From DASYXW01 sp035934405 (GTDB lineage: Bacteria > Acidobacteriota > Terriglobia > UBA7540): 37,988 nucleotides of DNA. The translations under genes and the position numbers were made by a program. The stretch is from positions 1-37,988 of the forward strand of contig DASYXW010000040.1 of assembly GCA_035934405.1 (NCBI GenBank). Reading direction: 5' to 3'. This document shows, piece after piece, positions 23,149-30,894 of this stretch (position 1 is its first letter; each line of letters begins with the position of its first letter). The notes beneath the pieces were generated by a model. The model saw nothing but the letters and a program-made list of their open reading frames with translations, made no database searches and was not told where the DNA came from.

Positions 23149-25434
23149 CTACCGTTGACACCGCCGGAACTTCGGGGTACCGCCGAGCATGGCTCGATAG
23201 ACCACCGCGTCACGCAGGACGGATTCCACATAAACCCGGGTATCCCCGAACGGGATGCTCTCAACAAACGCCGCAGGCTCGGGGAACGGGCCGCGAGCGA
23301 GCCATTCACGCGCGCGATCGTCGCCGGCGTTGTAGGCCGCAAGCGCCTCCTCCGTGGAGCCGTTGAACATTTTGACGAGACGGCGCAGATAGCGGCAGCT
23401 CAAACGAATGTTGTAAGCCGGACTGTAGAGCTGCTCGGCGAGGCGCGCCGGCGAGGTGCCGCGACGGCGGTGACGGCGGCCGCCCGTGAGAGTCTCGGCT
23501 GTCCCGGGCCGCATCTGCATCAGGCCGCGGGCGTTCGCTTCGGACGTTGCGCGCGAGTTGAAGGCCGATTCCTGCCGGATCAATCCCATCACCAGGTACG
23601 GATCCAGCCGCTCGGCACGCGCCTCCCGGCGCACGAGCTTCCAGTAAGCAGTGGGATACAGTTGCTGCCAGATTTCCTTCGGCAGTTGCGGAAACCGATA
23701 GTCGGCGAAATCGGGCACGAGCTTCCGTGTGGCAAAGAGCGCGGCGCTGTAGTTGGCGCGCGCGGCTTCAAAGCGGGCGAGAGCCAGCAGCAGTTCCGGC
23801 GAGGCGGGCTGCTTGCCAAGCTCGAGCCGAAGATAACGCTCGGCGAGATCGTCGAGGCTGAGCGTCTGAAGGGTTTCGAACGGGCGGAGGGCTGGCGAGA
23901 CTTGGCGCGCGGGGCACAGCTCGACAGAGGGAGCGGGATGGAGCGGAATCATCGCCGCGAGCTCCACGGCGACCGATACGAGCGTCGTTTGAGTGTCGGC
24001 ATCGCCGGCAGCGTGACCGACTGCGCGACCGCGGGCGGTCGTCTTGCCGCGTTGCCGGATCGCCTCGCCCGCGTAGTAACTGTTGGGGAATCGATCCACC
24101 AAGAGCGCATAGAGCGCGTCCGCTTCCGGCAACGCGCCTGCCGTTTGGGAAATCCGTCCCAACCAATAGAGGGCCACCGGCGCGCGCGAAGAGGCGGGGT
24201 AGCGCCGGACGTAGGCGAGCATGGCGGCTCGCGCCGCCTCGCTCTGACCCTGGAGATAATCCGCCCAGGCAGTCCGCCACTCTGCCTCTTCTTTGTCCGC
24301 GATCGGCCCGGCGGGCAGTTCGGCGAGGGCCGTATCGAAGCGAGCGGTCTGCGCCCAATCTCCGTGGCGGAAGAAGAAGTATCCGGCGTGAGAGAGAGCG
24401 GCAGCGTAAGCGGCGGATTGCGGATCGAGCGCGGCAAGCTGGTCGAGGCTTTGGAGCATCGAGTCCTGATCATCGAGCGAGGCGTAAGCGTTTACCAGGA
24501 TGGCCAGACGCTCGCCCCCCAATTTGGACTCCGGTGGGCCCGCTCCTGCGAGGCTTTCCACGGCATCGTGAAAGCGCTTGAGTGCGATCAAGCACTGCGC
24601 GCGCGCCAATTTCCAATCCCACGCTCGCGCGCTCGCCGGACGTTCGGCGAGCAGCGCGTCGAATTCTTTCAAAGCTTCGGCGGCGCGGCCGCTGCGGACG
24701 AGAGCTTCGGCGCGAGCCGTTTCAGCCTGCTCGGTGGGCTGCGGAAAGGCCGCACCGAGTGCGCTTGCGAGCTTGACGAGCGACTCGCCCGCGGCAGCGG
24801 ACTCCGCCGACGTCGGGAAACCGAAGTAGATGTCTTGGAACGCCTCGACCGCCTCGGGGAACTGCCCGGCGTCGTGATAGGCTTGCGCCAGAAGCAGCGC
24901 GAGCCCTGGTTGCCGCGCCGTTGCGGGATCCGCTTTCAGGGCTTCAATGGCTCGGCCCGGCTCGTGAGCTTCGAGGTACGCGCGAGCCAGGGTTTCGAGC
25001 GCCTTGTGGCGCAGCGTGCTTTGGGGAAAGCGGGCCGAAAAGCCCGCGAGCGCAGCGGCAGCGTGAGCCGCATCGCCAGCGTCCAGGGCCGCCGTCGCTT
25101 TGTAGAACTCGGCGAAATCGGCCAGCGAGAAACGGTTGGCGGCGGCTCGCGCGAGATCTGCTGTGGCGGGTGCGAAGTCGCGCGCCTGGTACTCGCGATA
25201 GCCGAGAACGAGGTAGGCGCAGCCCTGTTGCTCCACGTCTCGGGCAGATTCCGCGTAGCGCCGCAGGGGTTTCCAGCCGGTTCTCCCAGTCGGGCCGGAT
25301 GCGCGGGCGGCAAGCGCCCGCAGCCGTGCAACCGTGCCCACCGGACCGGGACGCCGGGACGCCGCGCCGGCGCGCGCGCCAACCGGCCCAGCCAGGCTAG
25401 CGATGCAGAATAGAGTTGTAGGCCAGAGTTTCAC
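23149..25434 (-). CDS. slt: Soluble lytic murein transglycosylase (Slt70-like)
   Basis: A 761-residue exported enzyme that cleaves peptidoglycan between MurNAc and GlcNAc to give 1,6-anhydro products. The start is taken as GTG 25434, whose GTGA overlaps the stop of the upstream gene and gives a Sec signal MKLWPTTLFCIASLAGPVGA. The frame is open to 25521, but that part is unlike a signal. A long helical, TPR-like superhelix (about 50-590) carries many Ala-rich repeats. The C-terminal SLT domain has MGLIRQESAFNSRATSEANARG, with the catalytic Glu, then LMQM, YNIRLSCRYL and AAYNAGDDR. The order matches Slt70. Translational coupling with the coiled-coil gene suggests joint expression. Confidence 0.9.
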   Translation of the reverse strand: MKLWPTTLFCIASLAGPVGARAGAASRRPGPVGTVARLRALAARASGPTGRTGWKPLRRYAESARDVEQQGCAYLVLGYREYQARDFAPATADLARAAANRFSLADFAEFYKATAALDAGDAAHAAAALAGFSARFPQSTLRHKALETLARAYLEAHEPGRAIEALKADPATARQPGLALLLAQAYHDAGQFPEAVEAFQDIYFGFPTSAESAAAGESLVKLASALGAAFPQPTEQAETARAEALVRSGRAAEALKEFDALLAERPASARAWDWKLARAQCLIALKRFHDAVESLAGAGPPESKLGGERLAILVNAYASLDDQDSMLQSLDQLAALDPQSAAYAAALSHAGYFFFRHGDWAQTARFDTALAELPAGPIADKEEAEWRTAWADYLQGQSEAARAAMLAYVRRYPASSRAPVALYWLGRISQTAGALPEADALYALLVDRFPNSYYAGEAIRQRGKTTARGRAVGHAAGDADTQTTLVSVAVELAAMIPLHPAPSVELCPARQVSPALRPFETLQTLSLDDLAERYLRLELGKQPASPELLLALARFEAARANYSAALFATRKLVPDFADYRFPQLPKEIWQQLYPTAYWKLVRREARAERLDPYLVMGLIRQESAFNSRATSEANARGLMQMRPGTAETLTGGRRHRRRGTSPARLAEQLYSPAYNIRLSCRYLRRLVKMFNGSTEEALAAYNAGDDRAREWLARGPFPEPAAFVESIPFGDTRVYVESVLRDAVVYRAMLGGTPKFRRCQR

Positions 25435-25994
25435 GGCGTCGAGCCGGGGTATTCCGGTCCCAGCAGCGCGGGGTCGCCCGAGGCGAGCGTCTTTACCAGC
25501 TCGTCGTCGAAATACCGGCACGCGTTCGCCGCACTTCGGCCGAAACGCTTCTCGTAGGCCTGCCGGCTGCGCTCGATGGCGGATCGGAGCCGCGCATAGA
25601 GGTCGTGGCGCCGGCGACCCTCGGCGACCTCATCCCGGTGGTACAGCTCGATTTCGGACACCAGCAGCCGCGCGAACCGCTGCGCGTCATTCAGAACCTT
25701 CTGGCCGGAATCGGCCTCAGCTTGAACCGCTTCGATCGCCGTTGCCGGCGGCGCGGCCGGTGGAGCCGCTGCGGGCGAGGCGCCGGAAGGCGGCTCGGAC
25801 TCGGCCAGCTTTTCCAGCAGGTCGATCTGCTGTTCGAAAGACGCTTCGAGCTCCTGCTGCCGGTCACGCAATTCCCGGACGTTACCTTCCGCCGTCTCCA
25901 GGCGTTCCGCCTGAGCGCGCAGCTCGCGTCCGAACTTCTCCCGGAACTGGCGAATCAGCCGGGCAGCATGGTTGGGTTCCGCCACGTCTCGCAT
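25431..25994 (-). CDS. Uncharacterised coiled-coil protein coupled to the lytic transglycosylase
   Basis: A 187-residue, apparently cytosolic protein with no signal. Residues about 10-65 predict a coiled coil (FREKFGRELRAQAERLETAE). An Ala/Pro linker (about 68-90) follows. The C-terminal helical domain (about 95-187) reads QRFARLLVSEIELYHRDEVA, then DLYARLRSAIERSRQAYEKRFG and YFDDELVKTLASGD. I recall similar C-terminal domains in uncharacterised acidobacterial and deltaproteobacterial proteins, sometimes fused to other modules, but no function. The gene starts 11 bp after the thiolase and its stop overlaps the Slt start. Confidence 0.68.
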   Translation of the reverse strand: MRDVAEPNHAARLIRQFREKFGRELRAQAERLETAEGNVRELRDRQQELEASFEQQIDLLEKLAESEPPSGASPAAAPPAAPPATAIEAVQAEADSGQKVLNDAQRFARLLVSEIELYHRDEVAEGRRRHDLYARLRSAIERSRQAYEKRFGRSAANACRYFDDELVKTLASGDPALLGPEYPGSTP

Positions 25995-26005
25995 CCCTTT
26001 ACGAT

Positions 26006-27187
26006 TTACGGCGCTTCGATCTGAAGCGCCATGCCGAGGCCGCCGGAAACGCAGAGCGTGGCGAGGCCTCGCCGGGCCCGGCGTTTTTTCATCTCATGCA
26101 GCAGCGTCACCGTGATGCGCGCGCCGGTGCAACCGATGGGATGTCCGAGCGCGATCGCGCCGCCGTTCACGTTCAGCCGCTCGCGGTCAAAGTGCAACTC
26201 GCGGTCGCAGGCGAGCACTTGCGCTGCGAAGGCTTCATTGAGTTCCACCAGATCGTAGTCTTCGAGCTTGGTTCCGGTCTTCCCGGCGAGCTTCTTTACC
26301 GCCGGAACCGGACCGATGCCCATCAGTCGTGGCTCGACGCCGGCGGCAGCGTAACCGACGATGCGCCCGAGCGGCTGCACCTCGGCTCTCGCGGCCCGCG
26401 CTTCCGACACCAGCACGAGCGCTGCGGCTCCGTCGGTGATGCCGGATGAGTTGCCCGCCGTAATCGTGCCCATCTTCGAGAAGACGCCGGGCAGCTTGGC
26501 AAGAAAGGCGAGCGAGGTTTTGGGACGCGGGTGCTCGTCAGCCAGGAAGACGGTTTGCTCTCCCTTTTTCCCGGTTATAGTGACCGGCGCGATCTCATCC
26601 CGGAACCGGCCTGATTCGAGGGCGCGGCCAGCGCGTTGCTGGCTCGAGAGCGCGAAGGCGTCCTGCTCTTCACGCGAAATGTTGTACCGACCGGCGAGCA
26701 CCTCCGCCGTCTCTCCCATCAACAACTCGGAGAGCGGGCAGAGGAAGCCATCCTGGTACATGCCGTCGACGAGTTGCTTGTGGCCGATGCGCGCCCCCCA
26801 GCGGGCGCCGTCCAGGAGATATGGAACTCGGCTCATGGATTCGGTTCCACCCACCAGTACGACCTCGGCGTCACCCGCGGCGATCTGGTCATAGCCGAGA
26901 GCAAGGGCCTTCATGCCGGAGGCGCACGCCTGGTTGACGGTATAGGCCGGGACGCGCACCGGCACCCCAGCGCGAACGGCGATTTGACGCGCCGGGTTGG
27001 GGCCGTTGCCGGCCTGCCGCGCATGTCCGAAAATCACCTCGGCAACTTCTTCCGGCTTCACTGCGGCGCGTTCAAGAGCCGCATCTGCGGCGGCGACGCC
27101 GAGGTCCGGCGCCGTGAAGTTGCCGAGCGAGCCACCGTACTTGCCGATCGGCGTGCGCGCCGCGCTCAAGATGAAAACGCTTCGCAT
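26006..27187 (-). CDS. Acetyl-CoA acetyltransferase (thiolase)
   Basis: A 393-residue thiolase condensing two acetyl-CoA to acetoacetyl-CoA, or cleaving 3-ketoacyl-CoA. The nucleophilic Cys is in TVNQACASGMKALALG (near residue 88). The His and second Cys lie in NGGAIALGHPIGCTGARI and LCVSGGLGMALQIE. The N-terminal SAARTPIGKYGGSL and the full length fit the AtoB/ThlA/PhaA group; substrate length preference cannot be told by eye. It is the first gene of a probable three-gene minus-strand operon with the coiled-coil protein and the lytic transglycosylase. The biochemical link between them is unclear. Confidence 0.93.
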   Translation of the reverse strand: MRSVFILSAARTPIGKYGGSLGNFTAPDLGVAAADAALERAAVKPEEVAEVIFGHARQAGNGPNPARQIAVRAGVPVRVPAYTVNQACASGMKALALGYDQIAAGDAEVVLVGGTESMSRVPYLLDGARWGARIGHKQLVDGMYQDGFLCPLSELLMGETAEVLAGRYNISREEQDAFALSSQQRAGRALESGRFRDEIAPVTITGKKGEQTVFLADEHPRPKTSLAFLAKLPGVFSKMGTITAGNSSGITDGAAALVLVSEARAARAEVQPLGRIVGYAAAGVEPRLMGIGPVPAVKKLAGKTGTKLEDYDLVELNEAFAAQVLACDRELHFDRERLNVNGGAIALGHPIGCTGARITVTLLHEMKKRRARRGLATLCVSGGLGMALQIEAP

Positions 27188-27263
27188 GAGTTCATGCTAC
27201 CACAGGGACGCGGAGCGCCAGCGTGGCCCAACATGGAACGGCATGTCACTCCAACCGATAAGT

Positions 27264-27878
27264 TCACGAGGGTGAAGACAGAGCGGCCGGAGGAATCGGT
27301 AGCCGAGCGGCTCGAAAGCAACCGGTCACATGATCGTTCACCATGCCGGTCGCCTGCATGAAGGCGTAACAGATTGTCGAGCCGGCGAACTTAAAACCGC
27401 GCCGGATAAGGTCGTTGCTCATGGCGTCGGACTCAAGAGTTCGGGCGGGAACTTGTCGCAGCGAGCGCCAGCGATTCCGGCGCGGCTTGCCCCCGATGAA
27501 CTGCCAGAGGTAGGCGTCGAAGCTCCCAAACTCCTTCTTGACGGCGAGGAAAGCCTGGGCGTTTCCGATGGCGGCGGCAATTTTCAACCGGTTGCGCACG
27601 ATACCGGGGTCGGCGAGCAACTGGCGGATTCTGCGCGCGCCGTAGCGGGCAATTTTTGCGGCATCAAAACCGTCGAAGGCGGCGCGGTAATTCTCGCGCT
27701 TTCGCAGGATCGTTTCCCAGCTCAGGCCGGCCTGCGCGCCCTCGAGAATCAGGAACTCGAAGAGCCTCCGATCGTCATGCACTGGGACACCCCATTCCTG
27801 GTCGTGGTAGCGGACCATCATCTCGGTCTTGGCCCAAGGGCAACGTTTCACCGGCAAATGGACAGTTGAAGCTGGCAT
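27264..27878 (-). CDS. tag: DNA-3-methyladenine glycosylase I
   Basis: A 204-residue base-excision repair enzyme removing 3-methyladenine from alkylated DNA. It has the family core RCPWAKTEMMVRYHDQEWG, LEGAQAGLSWETILRKRENY and YAFMQATGMVNDHVTGC. The zinc ligands of the E. coli enzyme are all present: Cys13 and His25 near the N-terminus, then His183 and Cys187 with the same 4-residue spacing. The start ATG 27878 gives a short extra N-terminal tail. It lies 46 bp after the GT2 synthase on the same strand. Confidence 0.95.
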   Translation of the reverse strand: MPASTVHLPVKRCPWAKTEMMVRYHDQEWGVPVHDDRRLFEFLILEGAQAGLSWETILRKRENYRAAFDGFDAAKIARYGARRIRQLLADPGIVRNRLKIAAAIGNAQAFLAVKKEFGSFDAYLWQFIGGKPRRNRWRSLRQVPARTLESDAMSNDLIRRGFKFAGSTICYAFMQATGMVNDHVTGCFRAARLPIPPAALSSPS

Positions 27879-27924
27879 GAGGGAGGAATTCAGGAGCCCG
27901 CGGGCGCAGGGACGCGGCGGAGCG

Positions 27925-29559
27925 TCACGTCTCCACCGAAACGCTGCTCCGCGCCGGCACGGGTACTGCGACCGCGTGCCACATCCGCCGCAGCGGCGTC
28001 TGGAAGAGCGACATAGTTCCGGTATACGAGTAGCCGACGAAGAAGAGCATGAGGAACGGAGTGGTGAGGTAATCCTGAACGGTGAAGGAATACGCGGTGG
28101 TGGCGAGAAAGTATGCAGCGAGAGTCAACTCGACGGCGGGAATCCAGCCGGCGCGGCGCCGCACGTATTTCTTGCGCTCCCATCCCGCCTCGGCCTGCTC
28201 GATCCGGTACTTGGGCGTGCGGACAAAATCCGACTTCATGCCGAAGATCGCTTCCAGCACCACTTTGGCGTTGGTAATGGAGAGGCCGATGCCGGTCGCC
28301 ATTAGGAACGGGATGTATTTAATCGTGCGCCGCCAGCCGCGCGGGTCAAGCTCGCGCTGCGCCACCATGTAGAAGCTCGAAACCGAGCAAGTGGAGGCGA
28401 GGAACAGCGGCAAATCGAGATAGAGCATCTGGAACCAGCCCTGGTAGAAGCGCACGATCATTGCCGGCAGCAAGATCAAAGAGAACAGCACCATGAGCGG
28501 ATAGGCGATGTTCGCCGTCAGGTGGAACGTGGCCTCGATCTTGATCTTCAGCCGCTCATCGCTGCGCCATATTGTCGGGAGCAGCTTCTTCGCAGTCTGC
28601 ATCAGGCCCTTGGCCCAACGCGCCTGCTGGGTCTTGAAGGAATTCATCTCCACCGGCAGCTCGCTCGGACACTCGATGGTGGGGTCGTACACAAATTTCC
28701 AGCCCTTGAGCTGGGCGCGATAACTGAGGTCGGTGTCTTCGGTGAGCGTATCGTGCTGCCAGCCGCCCGCGTCCTCGATGGCGGCGCGGCGCCACATGCC
28801 GGCGGTGCCGTTGAAGTTGAAAAAGCGCCCGGAGAAGTTCCGCCCGCCGTGCTCGATGACGAAGTGGCCGTCGAGCATGATGGCCTCAACTTCGGTCAGG
28901 TTGGAATAGCCGCGATTAATCCACGTCCAGCGGCCCTGCACGACGGCGATCTTGGAATCGGTGAAGTAAGGCAACATGCGCCGCAGGACGTCGGGGTGCG
29001 GCGCAAAGTCGGCGTCAAAGATGGCGATGAACTCGCCCGTCGCGCTCTTCATGCCCTCGGCGAGCGCGCCGGCCTTGAAGCCCTCGCGATTGTGGCGGTG
29101 GTGGTAGGAAATTGGATAACCGGCCTGCGCATATTCGGCCACCAGGCGCGAGGCCACCATTCGTGTCTCGTCGGTCGAGTCGTCGAGAACCTGAATTTCC
29201 AGCAGCTCGCGCGGATAATCCAGCCGCGTGATGCATTCGAGCAATCGCTCCACCACGTAGCGCTCGTTGTAAATCGGAAGCTGAACCGTCACGCGCGGCA
29301 AACGTTCGAACTCTCCTTGCGGCTTGGGCGCGTGCTGCCGGTTGCGCAAGTACATCCACGTGAGAGCGTAACGGTGGATGCCGTAAATCGACAGGATGAT
29401 GAGGATGGTGAAGTAGGGAATCAGAATCGAAAGGTCGAAAGCATTGGCTACGTAAATGCCCTTGAACGGGTTGTTCCTCCAGAAGTGGTACAGGTTGTGA
29501 ACGTATTGGGTGACGGAGTTGCCCGGGGCGATCAGCGTGGTTAGCAATAAGTGGGGCAT
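27925..29559 (-). CDS. Membrane GT2 polysaccharide synthase (cellulose/mannan synthase-like)
   Basis: A 544-residue processive inverting glycosyltransferase of the inner membrane. An N-terminal membrane segment (about 42-70) is followed by the GT2 domain with QLPIYNERYVVERLLE, the first Asp in VLDDSTDET, the DxD in IFDADFAPHPD, the TEDTD general-base motif, and QQARW, matching Q(Q/R)xRW. Four or more further membrane segments follow to the C-terminus. It lacks a PilZ domain, so direct c-di-GMP control is not indicated. The closest types are the CslA-like glucomannan and beta-glucan synthases. A candidate extended -10 promoter and a 7-bp repeat tract precede it. Confidence 0.87.
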   Translation of the reverse strand: MPHLLLTTLIAPGNSVTQYVHNLYHFWRNNPFKGIYVANAFDLSILIPYFTILIILSIYGIHRYALTWMYLRNRQHAPKPQGEFERLPRVTVQLPIYNERYVVERLLECITRLDYPRELLEIQVLDDSTDETRMVASRLVAEYAQAGYPISYHHRHNREGFKAGALAEGMKSATGEFIAIFDADFAPHPDVLRRMLPYFTDSKIAVVQGRWTWINRGYSNLTEVEAIMLDGHFVIEHGGRNFSGRFFNFNGTAGMWRRAAIEDAGGWQHDTLTEDTDLSYRAQLKGWKFVYDPTIECPSELPVEMNSFKTQQARWAKGLMQTAKKLLPTIWRSDERLKIKIEATFHLTANIAYPLMVLFSLILLPAMIVRFYQGWFQMLYLDLPLFLASTCSVSSFYMVAQRELDPRGWRRTIKYIPFLMATGIGLSITNAKVVLEAIFGMKSDFVRTPKYRIEQAEAGWERKKYVRRRAGWIPAVELTLAAYFLATTAYSFTVQDYLTTPFLMLFFVGYSYTGTMSLFQTPLRRMWHAVAVPVPARSSVSVET

Positions 29560-29563
29560 GTGA

Positions 29564-29608
29564 AACTCAGAAGTTAGAAGTCAGGAGTCAGAAGAGACGC
29601 TCTTCTGA
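29564..29608. repeat. 7-bp repeat tract ending in a perfect hairpin
   Basis: Units aactcag, aagttag, aagtcag and gagtcag (29564-29591) match the acttctg-type tract inside the SBBP gene at 2783-2816. They run into the 9-bp perfect hairpin TCAGAAGAG-acg-CTCTTCTGA (29588-29608). On the minus strand this lies between mnmA and the GT2 start. Confidence 0.65.
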
Positions 29609-29700
29609 TTATCGTCGGCGCCGCAGGAAATCTTGAGGTCTTTTCTCCTGCTGGGTCCACCGCCTTGCCGAGACTCGCGCCCTTGCCCGCGAAGTGGTTC

Positions 29701-29710
29701 AGTATACCAT
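29701..29710 (-). promoter_or_regulatory. Candidate extended -10 promoter for the GT2 synthase
   Basis: The minus strand reads ATGGTATACT, a perfect TATACT preceded by TG one base away. The -35 position is poor. The expected transcript begins about 135 nt upstream of ATG 29559, so the repeat tract and hairpin would be in its leader. Confidence 0.4.
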
Positions 29711-29735
29711 AAGGGCGGCTCCCGTGCACCCCTCG

Positions 29736-30884
29736 TCACGACACCGAGGCGATCCAGCCTCCTCCCAGCACCTCCTCATCCGCATAGAATACCGCCGCCT
29801 GGCCCGGTGTGATGGCTCGCTGCGGCTCTGTGAACTCGACCATCGCCTCGCTTCCACCGAGAGCCTCGACGCGTGCCTCGGCCGGGATATGCTTGTTGCG
29901 AATCTTCACCTGACCCTCGACCGAGTCACCCTCCGCCGCCGGCCGAATCCAATTGACGTTGCGCACCCGGCAGCGCCGCCGGAAGAGTTCGTCGTTCTGG
30001 CCCACCACCACGCGGTTGCGGGGGCGATCAATCTCGATGACGTAGAGTGGCTCACCCGTTGCGATTCCCAGACCCTTGCGCTGGCCGACCGTGTAATGGT
30101 GGACGCCGGCATGCTCACCGAGCACCCGGCCATCGGTCGAAACCAACTCGCCGGCGTTATCGGCGCGCTTCTCGCCCTGCTCGCCAAGATAGGCTTCGAT
30201 AAAGCGGGCGTAGCCGCCGGAAGGCACGAAACAGATTTCCTGGCTTTCGGGCTTCTCCGCCACCGGCAGCCGCTTGGAGCGGGCGATGGAGCGCACCTGC
30301 TCCTTGGTGAGGTCGCCCAGAGGAAACAAGGCGCTCGCGAGCTGCTGCTGCGTGAGTCCGAAAAGAAAATACGACTGGTCCTTGCTGCGATCGACCGCCG
30401 CGAGCAGGCGGTACCGGCCCGTCGGCTCGTCCCGCCGGATTCGCGCATAATGACCGGTGGCAATGCGGCCGGCGCCGATCTCGCGCGCCGTCGAGACGAA
30501 CTGCTCGAACTTGATTTCGGTGTTGCACAGGCTGCACGGAATGGGTGTTTCGCCGGCAAGATACTGTTCGACAAACGGCCGCACCACGGCCTGCTCGAAG
30601 CGCTCTTCAAAGTTGATGACGTAATAGGGAATGCCGAGGAAGCTGGCCACGCGGCGCGCGTCGTAGACGTCGTCGAGCGAGCAACAGCGTCCGCTGGCGT
30701 GTCCGGAGGGGCCGACGCTCGTCTCCAGCCCCAGCAGGCCCGGCAGACGGCGCTGGTTCCAGAGCTGCATCGTCAGGCCGACCACGGGCGCGGCGGCGGA
30801 ATCGTATGGCGAATTCTTTTCGGCGAGAATGGCGGCCGCAGTCGAACTGTCCACGCCGCCACTCATCGCCACTGCGACTGTCAT
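29736..30884 (-). CDS. mnmA: tRNA-specific 2-thiouridylase MnmA
   Basis: A 382-residue enzyme making 2-thiouridine at position 34 of Glu, Gln and Lys tRNAs. The PP-loop is MSGGVDSSTAAA near the N-terminus. The first catalytic Cys is in PIPCSLCNTEIKF and the persulfide-accepting Cys in QEICFVPSGGYARF. GHYARI and HYTVGQRKGLGI are further family signatures. The gene starts 10 bp after the cysteine desulfurase, in one operon that pairs the sulfur donor with its acceptor. A 9-bp-type inverted repeat overlaps the junction. Confidence 0.96.
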   Translation of the reverse strand: MTVAVAMSGGVDSSTAAAILAEKNSPYDSAAAPVVGLTMQLWNQRRLPGLLGLETSVGPSGHASGRCCSLDDVYDARRVASFLGIPYYVINFEERFEQAVVRPFVEQYLAGETPIPCSLCNTEIKFEQFVSTAREIGAGRIATGHYARIRRDEPTGRYRLLAAVDRSKDQSYFLFGLTQQQLASALFPLGDLTKEQVRSIARSKRLPVAEKPESQEICFVPSGGYARFIEAYLGEQGEKRADNAGELVSTDGRVLGEHAGVHHYTVGQRKGLGIATGEPLYVIEIDRPRNRVVVGQNDELFRRRCRVRNVNWIRPAAEGDSVEGQVKIRNKHIPAEARVEALGGSEAMVEFTEPQRAITPGQAAVFYADEEVLGGGWIASVS

Positions 30885-30894
30885 AAGGCTTTCT

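Noticed and set aside
23095..25413. 772-codon open frame on the plus strand
   Set aside because: It is antisense to the lytic transglycosylase, whose domain and catalytic motif are clear. GC-rich codon bias keeps the opposite strand open. The plus-strand product is Arg/Gly-rich with no known motif.
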